From Leptodontidium sp. MPI-SDFR-AT-0119 (lineage: Eukaryota > Ascomycota > Leotiomycetes > Helotiales > Leptodontidiaceae): a stretch of 64,000 nucleotides of DNA. Below, piece after piece: positions 19,306-31,132 of this stretch (its first letter is position 1; each line of letters opens with the position of its first letter). The notes beneath the pieces were generated by a model. It searched no databases and had not been told where the DNA came from. It saw nothing but the letters and a program-made list of their open reading frames with translations. The position numbers and the translations under genes were made by a program. Location: contig JAHLEZ010000032.1 in assembly GCA_020726505.1 (NCBI GenBank), positions 434,001-498,000 on the forward strand, read 5' to 3'.

Positions 19306-20900
19306 TTATGGCTTCTTTGTAGAAGTCACAAACACAGGAACACTCTTCACCGGCGCACCTGGCGCAAACGTCGCGCTCCTAGTAACGTCAGCGTCAGAGG
19401 CGTGTCTCTTGCCCATCGCAGCAGCGGCAGCAGCCCTCTTACCACCAAGTGTCAGAACAGGTATGGTTCCGCTATTCACAATCAATGTACCAGTAGGCGT
19501 TGGCTTTGGTGGAAGGTAGTTGGTAACGGTCACTGTCTTGGGTGGGCTGTACCACCATGGCTTTTTGGATGTAGTAGCCACTGGTGTGGGAGAGACATTC
19601 ACGGTACGTGATGGCTGGCCGAGAGAGAATTCGTTGGTGGGTGAGGGGAGGACGTAGGATGGTTTTGTGGGCTTGGGTGGTGGTGGCTTCTTGGTCGTTG
19701 TTGGCTTTACTGGCGTTGGTGAGACGTTGACTGTTCGAGTAGGTGGGCCAAGGACGTATGTTGGTTCTTCCTCTGGATATTCAGGATCTTCCCACTCTGG
19801 GTCCTCTTCCTCCGGGTCTGGGTATTCGGTCTCGGTTGGGAGAGTATTGGCTGTGCGGCTTGGAAGGCCTAGAGTTTGAGGAGAACGCTTTCCTTTGAAA
19901 GCACCGTCCCAGATCGTGATGGTAGACTTGACAGTTGACTTGGGTGTTGGTGTCGGGGTCAGAGTCTTGGTAATAGTGGTCGGGCCAGCCGTGATAGTTG
20001 GAACGACGGTAGCTGTATAGGTCACAGTTGTCACAGGCTTTGTCATGGATGGTGGGGGCGTGTAGTAGATTGTGGTGATGCTGGTGCTCAGGCTGGAAGA
20101 TACGGTAGGAGTAATTGTGATTGTCTTCGTAATGCCCGTGGAGGTTGGGGGATAGTAGGTCACAGTCTCTTTCACTGTCTGGGTCTGCACAACAGTCTGC
20201 CCACCAGGTCCCCAATTGCCCCAACGTGTGGGCCGATTGCCTCGTTGTGGTTCTGCCTTGGGTTCAGGAGCCGGAGATGGGTCTCGCTTCCCAAACGTGA
20301 GAGGTGGAAGGGTCCTAGTGATTTGCCATGAGTTGTCGGTTGTGCTTGGTTCCTCTGGTTCTTCGGTCTCTTCAGGAGGAGCGACTGTAACTGTGACAGT
20401 CACTGGCGGTTTGGCTGATGAGCTGGTCTTTGCGGTGACAGTTACACTTGACAAAGGTTAGCACTGATTTGGTTCAATGTTTGACATCAGATCTCGCACG
20501 AACTCCGCTCTCAAAGAAAAGCCTTCAGACCCGGAGATCACAGATATTGGGAGAAATGAATGACAATGTGTACTTACGTAACTGCTGGCGGGGTTACAGT
20601 TGTTGGTTTGCCAGTTACTGTCACAATGACGGTTGAGACATCATCTATGGGCGTCGTGTATGGCTTTGTGACCGTCGACGTCTTGGTGATTACTGGAGTA
20701 GGCAGAGTGGTGTACTTCGTACTAGTGGTGTAGACTGCTGGTGCTGTGGTTTTGGTCGTTGTCTTGGTGACTACAACAGTAACTTGTTTTTTCCAAAGGT
20801 CCCAACCTTGCTCCCTCGCAACAATGTCGCCATCTTGAGGTAAGGCTGCACCATGACATAGGGCTGCCAAAGCTGGCAGGAGAACGAGAGTAGCCTTCAT
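19306..20900 (-). CDS. Secreted Thr/Pro-rich low-complexity protein with Lys-Arg (Kex2-type) sites
   Basis: Exon 1 is 20578-20900 and exon 2 is 19306-20446; the 131-base intron has a CTAAC branch site. The product has 487 residues. The start at 20900 is taken because MKATLVLLPALAALCHGAAL is a signal peptide. The mature protein is mostly Thr/Val/Pro strings (TVTVTGKPTTVTPPAVTVTV, TKTITITPTV), typical of heavily O-glycosylated wall or adhesin stalks. An acidic stretch (YPDPEEEDPEWEDPEYPEEE) is present. LG-x-P-[ST]-RT-[AV]-N occurs three times, twice as RTVNVSPTPV. GKR sites, the consensus for Kex2 processing, occur as FGKRD, KGKRS, GGKRA and MGKRH. No GPI signal or catalytic domain is visible. 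It may be a structural wall protein or a precursor processed into peptides. Confidence 0.75.
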
Positions 20901-21594
20901 TATCAGATCTGAACTGTTAGTTGGATCGCAGGCAAGATAGGAAAAGCTTACCTTGCTTGCGCCTTGGGCAAAATTGGCACTCTGAAAAAGCTGCTGTTCC
21001 TGGCCCCGACCACCAGTGTAGGGGCACCCCTTCTTCTTGTACAAATTCCAGAAAGTAAACAGATGGGATGAGGTGATCTTCCGGACGCCATTAGGGGAAA
21101 GGCGACCTGCGTCCGAAGTTCAAAAGTCGCGACGACTAGGAAAACAATCTGATGGTAATTAACGACGGCGTGGTGCAATATGCAAACACCGGACTTCAAT
21201 TAAGCATAACGGACTGGATTGGATAATTATGAACAGACGAAGGATAAATTTTCCCGCAAGTTTAAAATAGATTTGCTGGGGCCGGGAGTTTGGGCAATTG
21301 AAATACTCATCTATTCGTTTAGCCAAATTCCCGACTGGTAGCCTGTTATATGAAATCAATCATAGTGTTATGGAATTTTGGTGCCGAACTTTCGAGCTCG
21401 AAGTAATTCCAAATCTATGACAGTAGACAGAGAAGTGATTCTGGTGGCAACTTGGCAGGGCCAAGAAGGGAAATAAACCGAGTTGAGGTCCATGACTAGC
21501 TGCACTTGATACATCATTCTCAATGCGCCTCAACTGCCACCCTGAAAAATCATAATGATCCAAACATCAGCAGCTCCAATCATTCTACTAGAAT

Positions 21595-22654
21595 TCACGC
21601 CACTCGGTAGACCATGCATAAGCTTCCTCCTCCTGAGGGACCTTGTCCTTCCGCGCCACCGGAGACATAAACATGTGTATCTCCAACCAACCCCGCAATT
21701 AGCCCCCCAACAGCCGCCCGTGCATGCCTGGTACTGTGTATATCACTATCAGTATTCATCGTGTGCCTGTTACCCCTGATTTTACCCCTCGGATCCGCTT
21801 CCGCTTTCGCGAATACTTGAACCACATGGCCATGCTCGTTCCTGATCTTGTCCAGGACCTTGATTAGGGTCCCTGCATCGATCCCGTCTTCCATGAAAGC
21901 CGACGTAGCGCGAAGACTGCCGAGCGAAGTGTGTGATGCTAAAATAAGGATGTGACAGTCCTCTAGTTCAGCTCCAGAGCTGCAGCTGGCTTTGCTACTC
22001 CAACAATCTTCATTCCGCATGGCCTCATTGAGACCACTTGCGTCGATTTCCTCGAGCGCAACGGCTATCCCAACAGCAGATGCGTACCGGGATTTTGCCA
22101 TTGACTCGTAAGTGTCCAGCGTGACAGGAACTTTAGATGCAGCCAAGATAGCTTCCACTTTCGCAGAAGTGAGGAGAGGGCATTTGATCAACACGAGGTG
22201 GACTTGGTCCTTGGAAATGCCGCTTTGACTCAACATTGCCTTCACAGAAGACGCAACCTCGACTGCGTGCTCCGCCGTCCCAATCTCATGAGGCTCAAAT
22301 TCTCTCGTTCTGCTAACAACTGCTACCAGTCCTGTGGGCTTGGGTTCCTGAACGATAAACGTGACGTGAGGTGACAAGACGCCCTCTGTTCCGCCAGAGA
22401 AGATTGTTACGGCTGAATCAGGGATCGCTGGTTCCCACACGTGGGTGCTCAAGGTTCGAGAGAAATCGTTGACGCACCCGTTCCCTGGCTTATCAGTGAC
22501 CAATATGGGTAAACTTGGGATTGGACTAACCTTCGGATTTTCCTATGACTGCCAAGATATCACTCGACTGGTATCCGGCTGCTTTCAACTCTCCCAGCGG
22601 CGAGGTATCAGCGGGAGAAGATACGCCATATTTGAGAATGTTGATGTGAGCCAT
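21595..22654 (-). CDS. Ring-opening amidohydrolase (cyanuric acid hydrolase / barbiturase family)
   Basis: Exon 1 is 22531-22654 and exon 2 is 21595-22484 (46-base intron), giving 337 residues. The splice restores the family motif GKSEGNGCVNDFSR. Others are FSGGTEGVLSPH, LVLIKCPLL and GGAEGQGPSGGGSLCMVYR at the C-terminus. The family (AtzD/barbiturase) has three structurally repeated units with Lys-Ser pairs and hydrolyses cyclic ureides such as cyanuric acid or barbiturate in nitrogen scavenging or oxidative pyrimidine breakdown. Which substrate this one uses cannot be read from sequence. The length is close to the usual 350-370 residues. No signal peptide, so it is probably cytosolic. No other catabolic gene for the pathway adjoins it. 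Confidence 0.88.
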
Positions 22655-23516
22655 AATAGACAATAGCTAGGAGTCAACGATTGGTTTGGATCGGCTAGGT
22701 AGGGTTGACGAGCGCAGGTAACTTGAAAGGATGTGATGCAGCGGAGATCAGGATATCTCGGTCCAGCGTATCAAGGAAAAATGACGAGAAGTGATGGAGA
22801 GTGTCAATCGTCACAAGATATCACTGAATACCATTAGTCGATGAAGAGGAAGTTACCGGTAGTTCCATCACCCACTTTCGATCTTATCTCGCCGTCGCCG
22901 ACGGGCCGCCTGAAGCGAAGGCCTGATGACTTCTCATCGATGCTATCGTGGCATAGAATGAGCCTCAGCACATCAGATGAGGGGAGGCAGCAGTTGAGAT
23001 GTAGATACAGAATATTTCGAGTGGACGGTTGGAAAGTATTTGGAGGTGGACGCGATGTTTTGGTTACGCACGTGAATTATGGATCTTCGCCTCTCAACCT
23101 CAAACAGGGTTAGTGCTTATTCGCGTCTCATATAAACAACCTCGGCATAACTCCAGGCGGCGGAGCATGGAAACTCACGGTTGTTGAAACCATGCTCCAT
23201 TTTTCAAGCTTCAATCATCTCATTTCCCCTCCCCTTTCTCCACCAAGGATCGGACGATGGATTCTATGATCGCCTGTTTTGTTCTAGCTCTGCATTGACA
23301 GATCCTCGCATGGGCTGCGCGCTTTGGAATACTCTATTTGGGGATGTAGGCCGTAACGCGTTAAGTGGTGGAGATGTCGTTAAGGAGGGGGCAGGAGTAG
23401 GTATATATCGTCACTTTGCTGGTCAAGAGTATCCTTTTACACATTTTCACGTTCATTTCACATCGCTGGTCGCTGTAGTTCTTGTATTTTCTCTATCTAC
23501 CCACACTCTTTTCAAG
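22655..23516. other. Divergent promoter region between amidohydrolase and xylanase genes
   Basis: 862 bases without a supported gene. Near the xylanase side there is a TATATAT at 23402-23408, about 110 bases before its ATG, followed by a CT-rich leader. Confidence 0.5.
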
Positions 23517-25078
23517 ATGCGCTCCACACTCGTTCTCCCCTTCCTCCTCTCTGCCGCAAATGCTCAGCTCAACACTCTCGCTGTAGCTGCTGTAAGTAAT
23601 CCAGCTTACTTTCTGGACTCTGCCTTCTGACATGCCTAGGGCCTCAAATATTTTGGATCTGCGACAGACAACTCCGAATTGACTGACACTGCCTACCTTG
23701 CCCTTCTTTCGGATACTACCGACTTCGCCCAAATCACTCCTGGAAATGGGCAAAAGGTTTGCATATTGGATTTGCGGTGGTTCATAGAGGCTTACAATCA
23801 TTAGTGGGATTCTGTTGAGAAGTCTCAAGGTGTCTTCACATTTACGAAAGGCGACGAGATTACCGCCTTGGCCGCGAAGAATTCACAGTTGGTGAGATGG
23901 TGAGTGAAATAGCTCTCCCGCGAAGATTGGGGCTAAACATTCGCCAGCCATACTCTCGTCTGGTATTCCCAATTGCCATCGTGGGGTATGTAACCTCTTC
24001 CTCCTTATTTAAACCACTGCTGATACATGCAGTCTCTGGCGGAACATGGACAAACGAAACCCTCCAAGCAGTCATGAAGAACCACATTACCGAGACAATG
24101 ACACACTACAAGGGACAATGCTACGCATGGGATGTTGTAAATGAGGCTTTTGATGACACTTCTTCGGCCGCTTTCCGTAACAGTGTCTTTTACCAAGCTA
24201 TGGGGGAGGATTATATCCGAATCGCGTTCGAGACCGCTAGACTCGCAGATCCAGATGTCAAGCTCTACTACAACGACTACAACATCGAGTATACTGGCGC
24301 AAAGGCTGCGAATGCCTTGGCTATGATCACAAAGTTGGTGAATGGCGGTACCCCGATTGATGGAGTTGGAATTCAGGGACATTACATTGTTGGAAAGATG
24401 CCTACTGGATCTGACATTACCAAGAATCTTGAGGCATACACAGCCTTAGGACTCGAAGTTGCGATTACCGAGTTGGATATCCGAATGAACTTGCCCAGCA
24501 CTGCTGCCGATCTTGCTCAGCAGAGCACTGATTATGCAACTGCTGTCAATGCATGCTTGAATGTTGCCAACTCAGGCTGTGTTGGTATCACAATCTGGGA
24601 TTTTACGGACAAAGTAAGAAGATACGGATCCCTTGCTAGGGTTTTAGCTAACATCAAGCAGTACTCCTGGATTCCATCCGTGTTCTCAGGCCAAGGAGCT
24701 GCATGCCTCTTCGATGAGAACCTCGTGAAGAAGCCAGCTTATGACGGTGTAGTAGCCGCCCTGACAGCTGGCAAGAAATCTGGCTCGGCCTCTTCCAACG
24801 TCGTTGCAACAACTGTCGCCAGCACCCAGTCAGCCTCCTCTGTCGTCCCTGTTTCTTCCCCGGTTGTTGCAGTCCCAGCGATCTCGTCCTCCGCAGTCGT
24901 CTCATCCACGATTGCAATCCCAACTGCGAGCGGCTTCACCACGTCATACATCCCAGCACAGACATCCAGCCAAGCTGCAGTGGAGCCGTCGGTCTCATCT
25001 GAGATTCCTTCTGCCACTTCAGCAAGCGCACCGGTTGCTACCTCAGAGCCTGTGGCTGACGAGGATGATTGCGAGTGA
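23517..25078 (+). CDS. GH10 endo-beta-1,4-xylanase with long Ser/Thr-rich tail
   Basis: Six exons: 23517-23591, 23640-23756, 23805-23899, 23947-23984, 24033-24613, 24662-25078, with five 47-48-base introns, give 440 residues. The signal peptide is [16 protein letters not shown]. The GH10 barrel shows [15 protein letters not shown], the acid/base motif WDVVNEAF (Glu near 146) and the nucleophile motif ITELDIRM (Glu near 255), with [12 protein letters not shown] near its end, consistent with hydrolysis of xylan main chains outside the cell. After the domain come about 100 Ser/Val/Ala/Thr-rich residues ending DEDDCE. This looks like a linker, but no cellulose-binding module follows. A poly-A signal-like AATAAAAAAA comes directly after the stop. 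Confidence 0.93.
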
Positions 25079-25538
25079 AAATAAAAAAAGCGGCATGGAT
25101 GCTTTGAAGCAGCGGCAACCTCCATCTTGAGAGAAATTCATTGTATATATATTACTTCCTTCAAATTACATATCAAGTTCAAGTCCTCTGGTCGTTCCCT
25201 TCCCCTGTTAGAAGCTTTTGAGTAGCTTCTCGCGATGTTTGTTTCGCCGCTCTGTAGAGTTGGTCGATAATCGGATGCTGCGTCAGCGTTATTTTTATTA
25301 TCGACAGTCCATTCAGATAGATGCCTGATCGACAGCATCGAAATCGGATCCGAGGCTGAAGTCCCCGGGCATTGAGTTTCGGATCCAAGAGAAGTATAAA
25401 TTGTGCAGCGGTATATATTCCCACCACAGGAACAGCTTCCTTCAGCTATGCTTCTCTGCCGAAGCTATTTACACATTTACCCCATTCTCACTTATTTCAC
25501 AATTTATTGTTTCTAGTTGTTTTCGGAAGCCTTGAAGA

Positions 25539-26099
25539 ATGCCTTCTTCTGCTGCGACATGGGAACCCTCCCTCCTCCCTGACCTCACAGGTCGTATTAC
25601 TCTCATCACAGGCGGTCATTCGGGGCTAGGTCTTGCGACAACAACACATCTGGTGGCCAGGAACGCGAAAGTGTACATCGCAACCCGATCATTGCAAAAG
25701 GCATCAGCAGCTGTTCGAAATATCAAGGAAGAACATCCCACGGCGCAGGTAGAGGTCCTGGAGATGGATCTAGCTGATCTCGGGAGTGTGAAGCGGGGTG
25801 CGGAGGAATTCATGAAGTGAGTTTGCAAAACAGGGTATTTCATGAAGTTTGAAGGTGCAGTGGCAGAAACTGTAACTGACGCTATCTTGAGCAGGAAGGA
25901 AGAGCAGCTTCACATCTTGGTCAACAAATGCGGGCGTAAGTGGTCATCCTCCTCCGCTATCTTTCGTCGCCACAATGGACTCACAAACTTATACAGAATG
26001 TGTCCATCCTACAGCCTCACATCGCAGGGTATAGAAACACAATTCCAGACTAATTACCTCTCGCACTACCTCCAATTGCTGATACCCATGGCTGCGTAG
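25539..26099 (+). pseudogene. Truncated short-chain dehydrogenase/reductase
   Basis: Exon 1 (25539-25816) opens with a sound NAD(P)-binding half of an SDR: LTGRITLITGGHSGLGLATT, then KVYIATRS and VLEMDLADLGSV. After a probable intron (25817-25895), KEEQLHILVN follows, but the expected NNAG is shifted by one extra A in the ACAAATGCGGGC run. The following exon (SLTSQGIETQFQTNYLSHYL) cannot be joined in frame. The frame then stops at 26097-26099, before the catalytic Tyr-x-x-x-Lys, leaving roughly half the normal length. The family resembles retinol-dehydrogenase/WW-oxidoreductase-like fungal SDRs. It is almost certainly non-functional. Its broken 3' end overlaps the minus-strand gene at 26066-26684. 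Confidence 0.75.
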
Positions 26100-26684
26100 G
26101 CATCGTCCATGGACTTTTTTACATCCCCTTGGTTGATTGACTCGTACCTGACATGCTGCAAAGGTCCAGTATCTTTACCCGACTGTGTTTTCCAGACCCC
26201 AATCAGAAGACTATGCAAGGTAATACGATCTGGACCAACATCGAGATTGGTACGCGCATCGAAAATCGCCACAGAGTTAGTTTCGCTGTCGAAAGCGAGA
26301 TCGTCTATGTCCGTTCCCTGGAGGTTTGTGATTTTTTCGCATGGTCCAACCATCCCCTGTGACCCGTCGATCCGGCTGCTCAAACTCTGTGATTTTGTAA
26401 GACCTTGTCGCAGGGTCATCGACTAATGATCTGCTTGCTGCACCAACTCGATCGCTCGAAATGACCCCGCCACTGCCAATACCAGGAGGTCTTTTCTTGG
26501 GTGAAGTTTTTGAACCAGAAGGCGAGAACTTTGGTGGTGGTACTGGTGCTCTTCCAAAGATATTGAAGAGACCAGAGGTGCGGCTACGAACAAAACTGTA
26601 GGTTGGGGCACCGTCAGTGCCTGGAAACACAATTGATAGTCCTAGAAGGGCGAAAAACGCGGCATGGATGAATAAGTAGCGCAT
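26066..26684 (-). CDS. Putative secreted protein of unknown function
   Basis: A 26364-26684 exon and a 26066-26317 exon, joined by a 46-base GTCACA...CCTCCAG intron, keep frame and give 190 residues. Without splicing, the first exon ends as a 135-residue product at 26277. The N-terminus MRYLFIHAAFFALLGLSIVF is a signal peptide or anchor. Then come a Pro/Ser/Lys-rich low-complexity section (VPPPKFSPSGSKTSPKKRPP) and a globular-looking C-terminal half (IDDLAFDSETNSVAIFDA, LLIGVWKTQSGKD, DVKKSMDDAYAAM). No cysteines of note. I do not recognise the family. The GTCACA donor is unusual, so the junction is tentative. Its 3' end lies antisense to the SDR remnant. Confidence 0.55.
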
Positions 26685-28027
26685 GTTCGATTTTTTTCAT
26701 TCCAAAGATCGAGAGGAATGATACCACCGTAATTAGGCCCGCACATCCTCCCATCGCTGCGATGCTAACCCCTCTATCTAAGTACTTTTTAGTTTAAACT
26801 AGCTTTCTACAATGTATCTTTGATTAAAAGCCCTAACGCCAAGTTAACATACTACAATTTTTTATTAATGAAGAGTCTAAAGAATCTGAATTGAAACTCA
26901 AGTGTTCCTAAGTTTAAAATCGACACAACAGAGTTAAATTATAAGAGCGAAATTTATAAAGTGTAACAAAGCACAATTGCGTAAGCTAAGCTTGTAGCCC
27001 CATGCCGAGCTTATAGTTATAACATGCGTTCAAGAGAAAGAGGAGAAGCGTTTTTATCCTGGTAATTAATCAGAGAGCATAGCATAATAAGCAGTTCAAA
27101 ATAATTGTTTTCTCCTCGTTGGCTTTCACAGATTGACATCAGCTCTACGGCGTGTGAATCAATGCATCATTGCTACAGCAGGCAATCTGAAGCCGACTAA
27201 CTTAAGCGAGCCATCTCGGCAAAAAAATCAACAACCCTCCTCTGCGAGATGGCAAGAAAAGAAGGGAAACCAAAACCATGACAATGTTCACCAGCCCAGC
27301 GAGAAGTGAATGATTATAATGCCGAAAGTGGCAAAAGAAATTCGATGGCTCAGAAGTCATCTTTTTCTCTGTGAACAGGGCTTTCCAGCGGGGCCACACT
27401 TTGGAATGTTTAGTTCTTCTATGTGCCACTGTGCCAGCAAATATTTAAGTAACCTGCACGATTTAACCAATTACGTCACCCAGTAGACCGCGGTCTAAGA
27501 GGCTGGTTGACATGAAACTGCTTATTTGGTTACTTATTAGAGGGAGTGGTTTGGCGACTTTGGTGGGTGCACTTCGGTTGCTAAGGAGGACTTTACCGAG
27601 TTCTCCTTGGCCCGAAACCATTATTTTTTTCGGCTCCACGCGACGTAGAATTATCAGGTTCCAAATCAATCACAGAGAACAGACAATTAGTGGCAAATCG
27701 TTTGGTACACGAAGCTGGCTTTGATACCAAATTCCCCTGGTGATTGTTCCTAGTTCATGAATGTCAAAACAAACACAAAATTGTCCGAATGACCGAAATC
27801 ATAATCCATACGTATAGAGAAATGGTTGTCACAGACAACTTGACGGCTGTCAGTTGAGCACTTCTAGAGCCAGATGTCAAATTATCTTTAGTTTTCATGT
27901 CTCTGTCCAAAGAGATAAGATGCAGTTTAAATCTATAATCGGAGGGTTTCCAATTCTATCAAAACACAGATTCTTAAGACTACACACTCATTATCTTAAC
28001 CACGCAAGAGAAAGGTTCAACTTCGAA
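26685..28027. other. AT-rich intergenic stretch of 1.3 kb
   Basis: AT-rich with short frames only; no repeat ends or gene supported. A minus-strand frame at 27202-27429 has a hydrophobic run but no further support. Confidence 0.45.
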
Positions 28028-28637
28028 ATGGCTTTCCCGAGAATTACCGAACCCAAGTTCGTCGCAGAACAAGCAGCAGTAAGTACATCATCTTTTACTG
28101 AATATATGCTTATTTTCCAATGCTGTCTCTGCTGAGAAGCCCCTCAGAGATTTCACGGAGAGGATCCACATGCGAAAGAACACCCTCCGGCTTACTCCAC
28201 CAGCTGAGATAATTGAGATGGAGGAGGCCATTAGGGATCAGCACAGCTTTATGTTCAAGGATGTACCAGCTTTCCTTGGTAGAGAGCCGAGTGTCTACGA
28301 AGCAGAGAGTACGCCTGGTCGGAATAGGTTCTTCAATGGTAGAGCTAGTCAAGCGACGGTCAATGGGAGAGGTGTGTGGGACTGGGTCAATACTGTTTTG
28401 GATCAGTCGGTCTGCTGTTCTGGGCTGTGTGATGCAGTAATTCAAATAAAATCATGTCATAGTTTTTCAGGCTTTGATATGATGTGCATTACTGGTGGAG
28501 ACTCTTGTTGCCGGTCATGGAAGCAACATAAACAACAAAGGGATGTTAAGCGAATTATTTTAATCCTTTCATCACTTTCCCGCCCAAAAACTTCCCGCAC
28601 GGTATCCCACTTTCATGCTGACATGAACTTTCTCTGA
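28028..28637 (+). CDS. Hypothetical protein (about 182 residues)
   Basis: Exons 28028-28078 and 28140-28637 join in frame across a 61-base GTAAGT...GAGAAG intron. The opening is MAFPRITEPKFVAEQAA and the next exon continues PLRDFTERIHMRKNTLRLTP, AEIIEMEEAIRDQHSFMFKD. The first 100 residues look like an ordinary soluble protein, while the tail beyond about residue 120 is of poor quality and may belong to an intron or the 3' UTR. An alternative acceptor (CAG at about 28147) would give only a 34-residue product. I do not recognise the family. It converges on the gene at 28658-29263, with 20 bases between the stop codons. Confidence 0.5.
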
Positions 28638-28657
28638 GACAACCCTGAAGATTAGAT

Positions 28658-29263
28658 CTATGCAGGATTCATACACCTCCCCATCGGATTAGCCAACCTC
28701 CTCTTAACATCCTCATGATTTTCCAAAACACCCTCACCCCACTCCTGCCATCCCCTGCTCCTAACCATCGTCTCCTCTCCCTCGTCCCATGGAATCCAAT
28801 CTGGGAACCAAGGATTTCTGTACTGATTAACCTCCAAAGTAGGATCTTTCAGCCAAACTCTCATGTCAGAAATCATAGCGCCAAGACGAACGATGGACTT
28901 CCTTCCATGTGCGTGCCACAGAGGAATCTCTCGCAGCACGAGATCTTGTATCCTAGCTGCGTGCTGAACTCGGGGTAAAGAAAACGTACTTTTGGCGGCG
29001 GTGCGGTATTGGCAGATTGCTAGGACGAGCTGGAAGTGGAGGCAGTAGTAGGGAGGGCAGGATTTGTTGCCCAGCGCCATCTTGAGGAGGTGTTGACATT
29101 TGGAGAATTCTTGAGATCGAAAGGCTGCGGCTATCTACATTCCATGAGTATTTGTTTCTTTTCTCCGGTGATTCCCAGTGGTGGTAGATGGATGTTGCGC
29201 AGTACTTACTTCTCTTTCCATGCAGAGGAACTCTGGCTCGAAAAGTCCTTCGACTGGCATCAT
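28658..29263 (-). CDS. Hypothetical protein (176 residues)
   Basis: Exon 1 is 29210-29263 and exon 2 is 28658-29134 (75-base intron with a GTAAGT donor). Splicing gives a coherent text, MMPVEGLFEPEFLCMERE then IAAAFRSQEFSKCQHLLKMA. The Met-Met at 29258-29263 serves as start. The middle has helical, repeat-like segments (CLHFQLVLAICQYRTAAKS, HAARIQDLVLREIPLWH), vaguely like a TPR-type helical pair. The C-terminal third is Trp/Glu-rich (WFPDWIPWDEGEETM). No signal peptide. Family not recognised; the gene call rests on splice coherence. Confidence 0.6.
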
Positions 29264-31132
29264 CAAAATTTCCTCAGGAATTGACTTCCAGTCCTGATGC
29301 AAGGCTGTGAATGAGAATGGAATGACAACTCAGGATGAACGCTGATTTTGCGAATATATCAAGGCATCTTGAGACAAAGAGACAGTAGGTGGTCAATTGG
29401 AGGGTATCAAATGGTAACTTCAAGTTGAAACACGATGGAATCTGTCGTGACCTTTCTCACAACGACTTTGTATTTTTGACTTTGAATGTTTTGAAAAATT
29501 AATCACAAGGAATGGGCGTGTTCCAGTACCTACTTTTGGGGAAACAGACAAAAAGAACATGACATGAAGAGAGCCTTTGCTTCTGAATCGCCCACCTGGG
29601 CTTCTTTCTGTTCAGCGTTGTGTGAGTTATCGATGAAAGAACGATGTTGTATGAATCGTTAACAAGCTTCCATTCATCTCGTTTCGCCTTGAAAATGTCT
29701 AACGATAGGTTCTTTGTAAAATACGACCTGGCACAAAGTCCCACCTCTTCATTCTGATGGGCTTGGGCAATTCAGATGCTGACAGACGCCCTTAGAGAAA
29801 TATCTTGACCTCTCTTTCCATCAAAGACTCACCTAGATGAAGCACTCCTCCTGCCTGTGATTCAACAATTAACGAAATCAGCTCCTCTATTTAATCTTGA
29901 CCTCTCTTCAACGAAAAACCTCCAAAGGCGTTCATCCCAGATCCATATTAACAACAAATGAGCCCCCTTTATTACGTGATACATTTCTCCATCAAAGATA
30001 CCTAGGCACTTCATCTGCATCTTCCCAAGCACAAAGCAAAACTAGAGAAAAAAAGGGAAAGGGGAAGAACAAAACTCTCCTCTAACCCCAGAATCTGAGA
30101 AAATCCGACAACAACGGATCCATCCAAGCCAGTGTTCCCTTCAAACCCACTAAGTCCCTCGCTTAAGCTCCTGACAATGCATCACCTCCCGCAGCAAGAC
30201 CATAGATTCGGGACCACACAAGCTTTCCACCATCATTCAACAAGCTTTAATCTCCCCAGAACAAGCCTCTGAAGCTTTCTCTGGGCAGGAGTCAAGTTCT
30301 AGAACTCCAGAGATGGCGCCCAGATATCTGCAGGTGCACGCTTAAGCACCTGACAACGTACCACTTCTAACTCTTGCAGCAGGACCACATGATACTATAG
30401 CGGTCCACTTGATAGGCATCATGATAAGAATAAGTATAATCGAGACCGCACGTAAGCTTTCCACAAGCTTTTGTATCCCGACTCTCAAGCTTTGCCCTGA
30501 AGTCTTGGATATGCAGGAGAGAGGTGCCAATGTGTGATCTAGATCTTGCGGGCCTGTCTTGAGACGTTTTATCAGATCTACAGATTAGTTAGGTGCAAGA
30601 TCGCTTTGCGCTTATACTGATGTGGTCAGTGTAGATGCGGAGATGTGTTGTGGTGGTTACTGATTTCTTGGTCTTTGGAGAGGTCCTGATGTGGAGATGT
30701 TGCTTATGGATTCATTAGAAACCGATGAAATAAAAGGGAATTCGAGCAGAAACAGGAAAATTCGAGGGGGAGGACGACGGGGAGGGTGGGTGATTGGGGG
30801 TTTGAAGACGGGAAATGAGGATGGATGAGGCGGTTTGACTGGAGATGTTGGGTTTTTTGACTACTGTAGGTAGGAGTGTGTGTGGTGATGTTCTGTCCAG
30901 GCCGCTGGGAATGCGAGAGAAATGCGGTGAAGACGAAACTGCGAAGTTATTTCCTCAGTGGACTGTTCGCGGGATGAGGAAGTGTAAATTTGGATATATA
31001 AAGCACCTTCTGGTCTCCTCTTCTTTCTCTTTCGGCAGAATATCCAACATCACAACAGCAAGACAATCAAGTGACCATTAAACCAAATCAGTATCTCAAT
31101 TTGAGCTTCAAAAAAGATCAGCTCATCTCAAA
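29264..31132. other. Gene-poor stretch of 1.9 kb
   Basis: No supported gene. Two imperfect direct repeats of about 70 bases are visible at about 30165 and 30340, both beginning CTTAAGC-x-CCTGACAA and followed by GCAGCA/AGGACCA; they are too diverged to classify. The last 150 bases form the promoter of the secreted protein at 31133. Confidence 0.45.
30995..31002 (+). promoter_or_regulatory. TATA box of the secreted protein gene at 31133
   Basis: TATATAAA, 131 bases upstream of the ATG, followed by a CT-rich leader; spacing fits a fungal core promoter. Confidence 0.5.
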
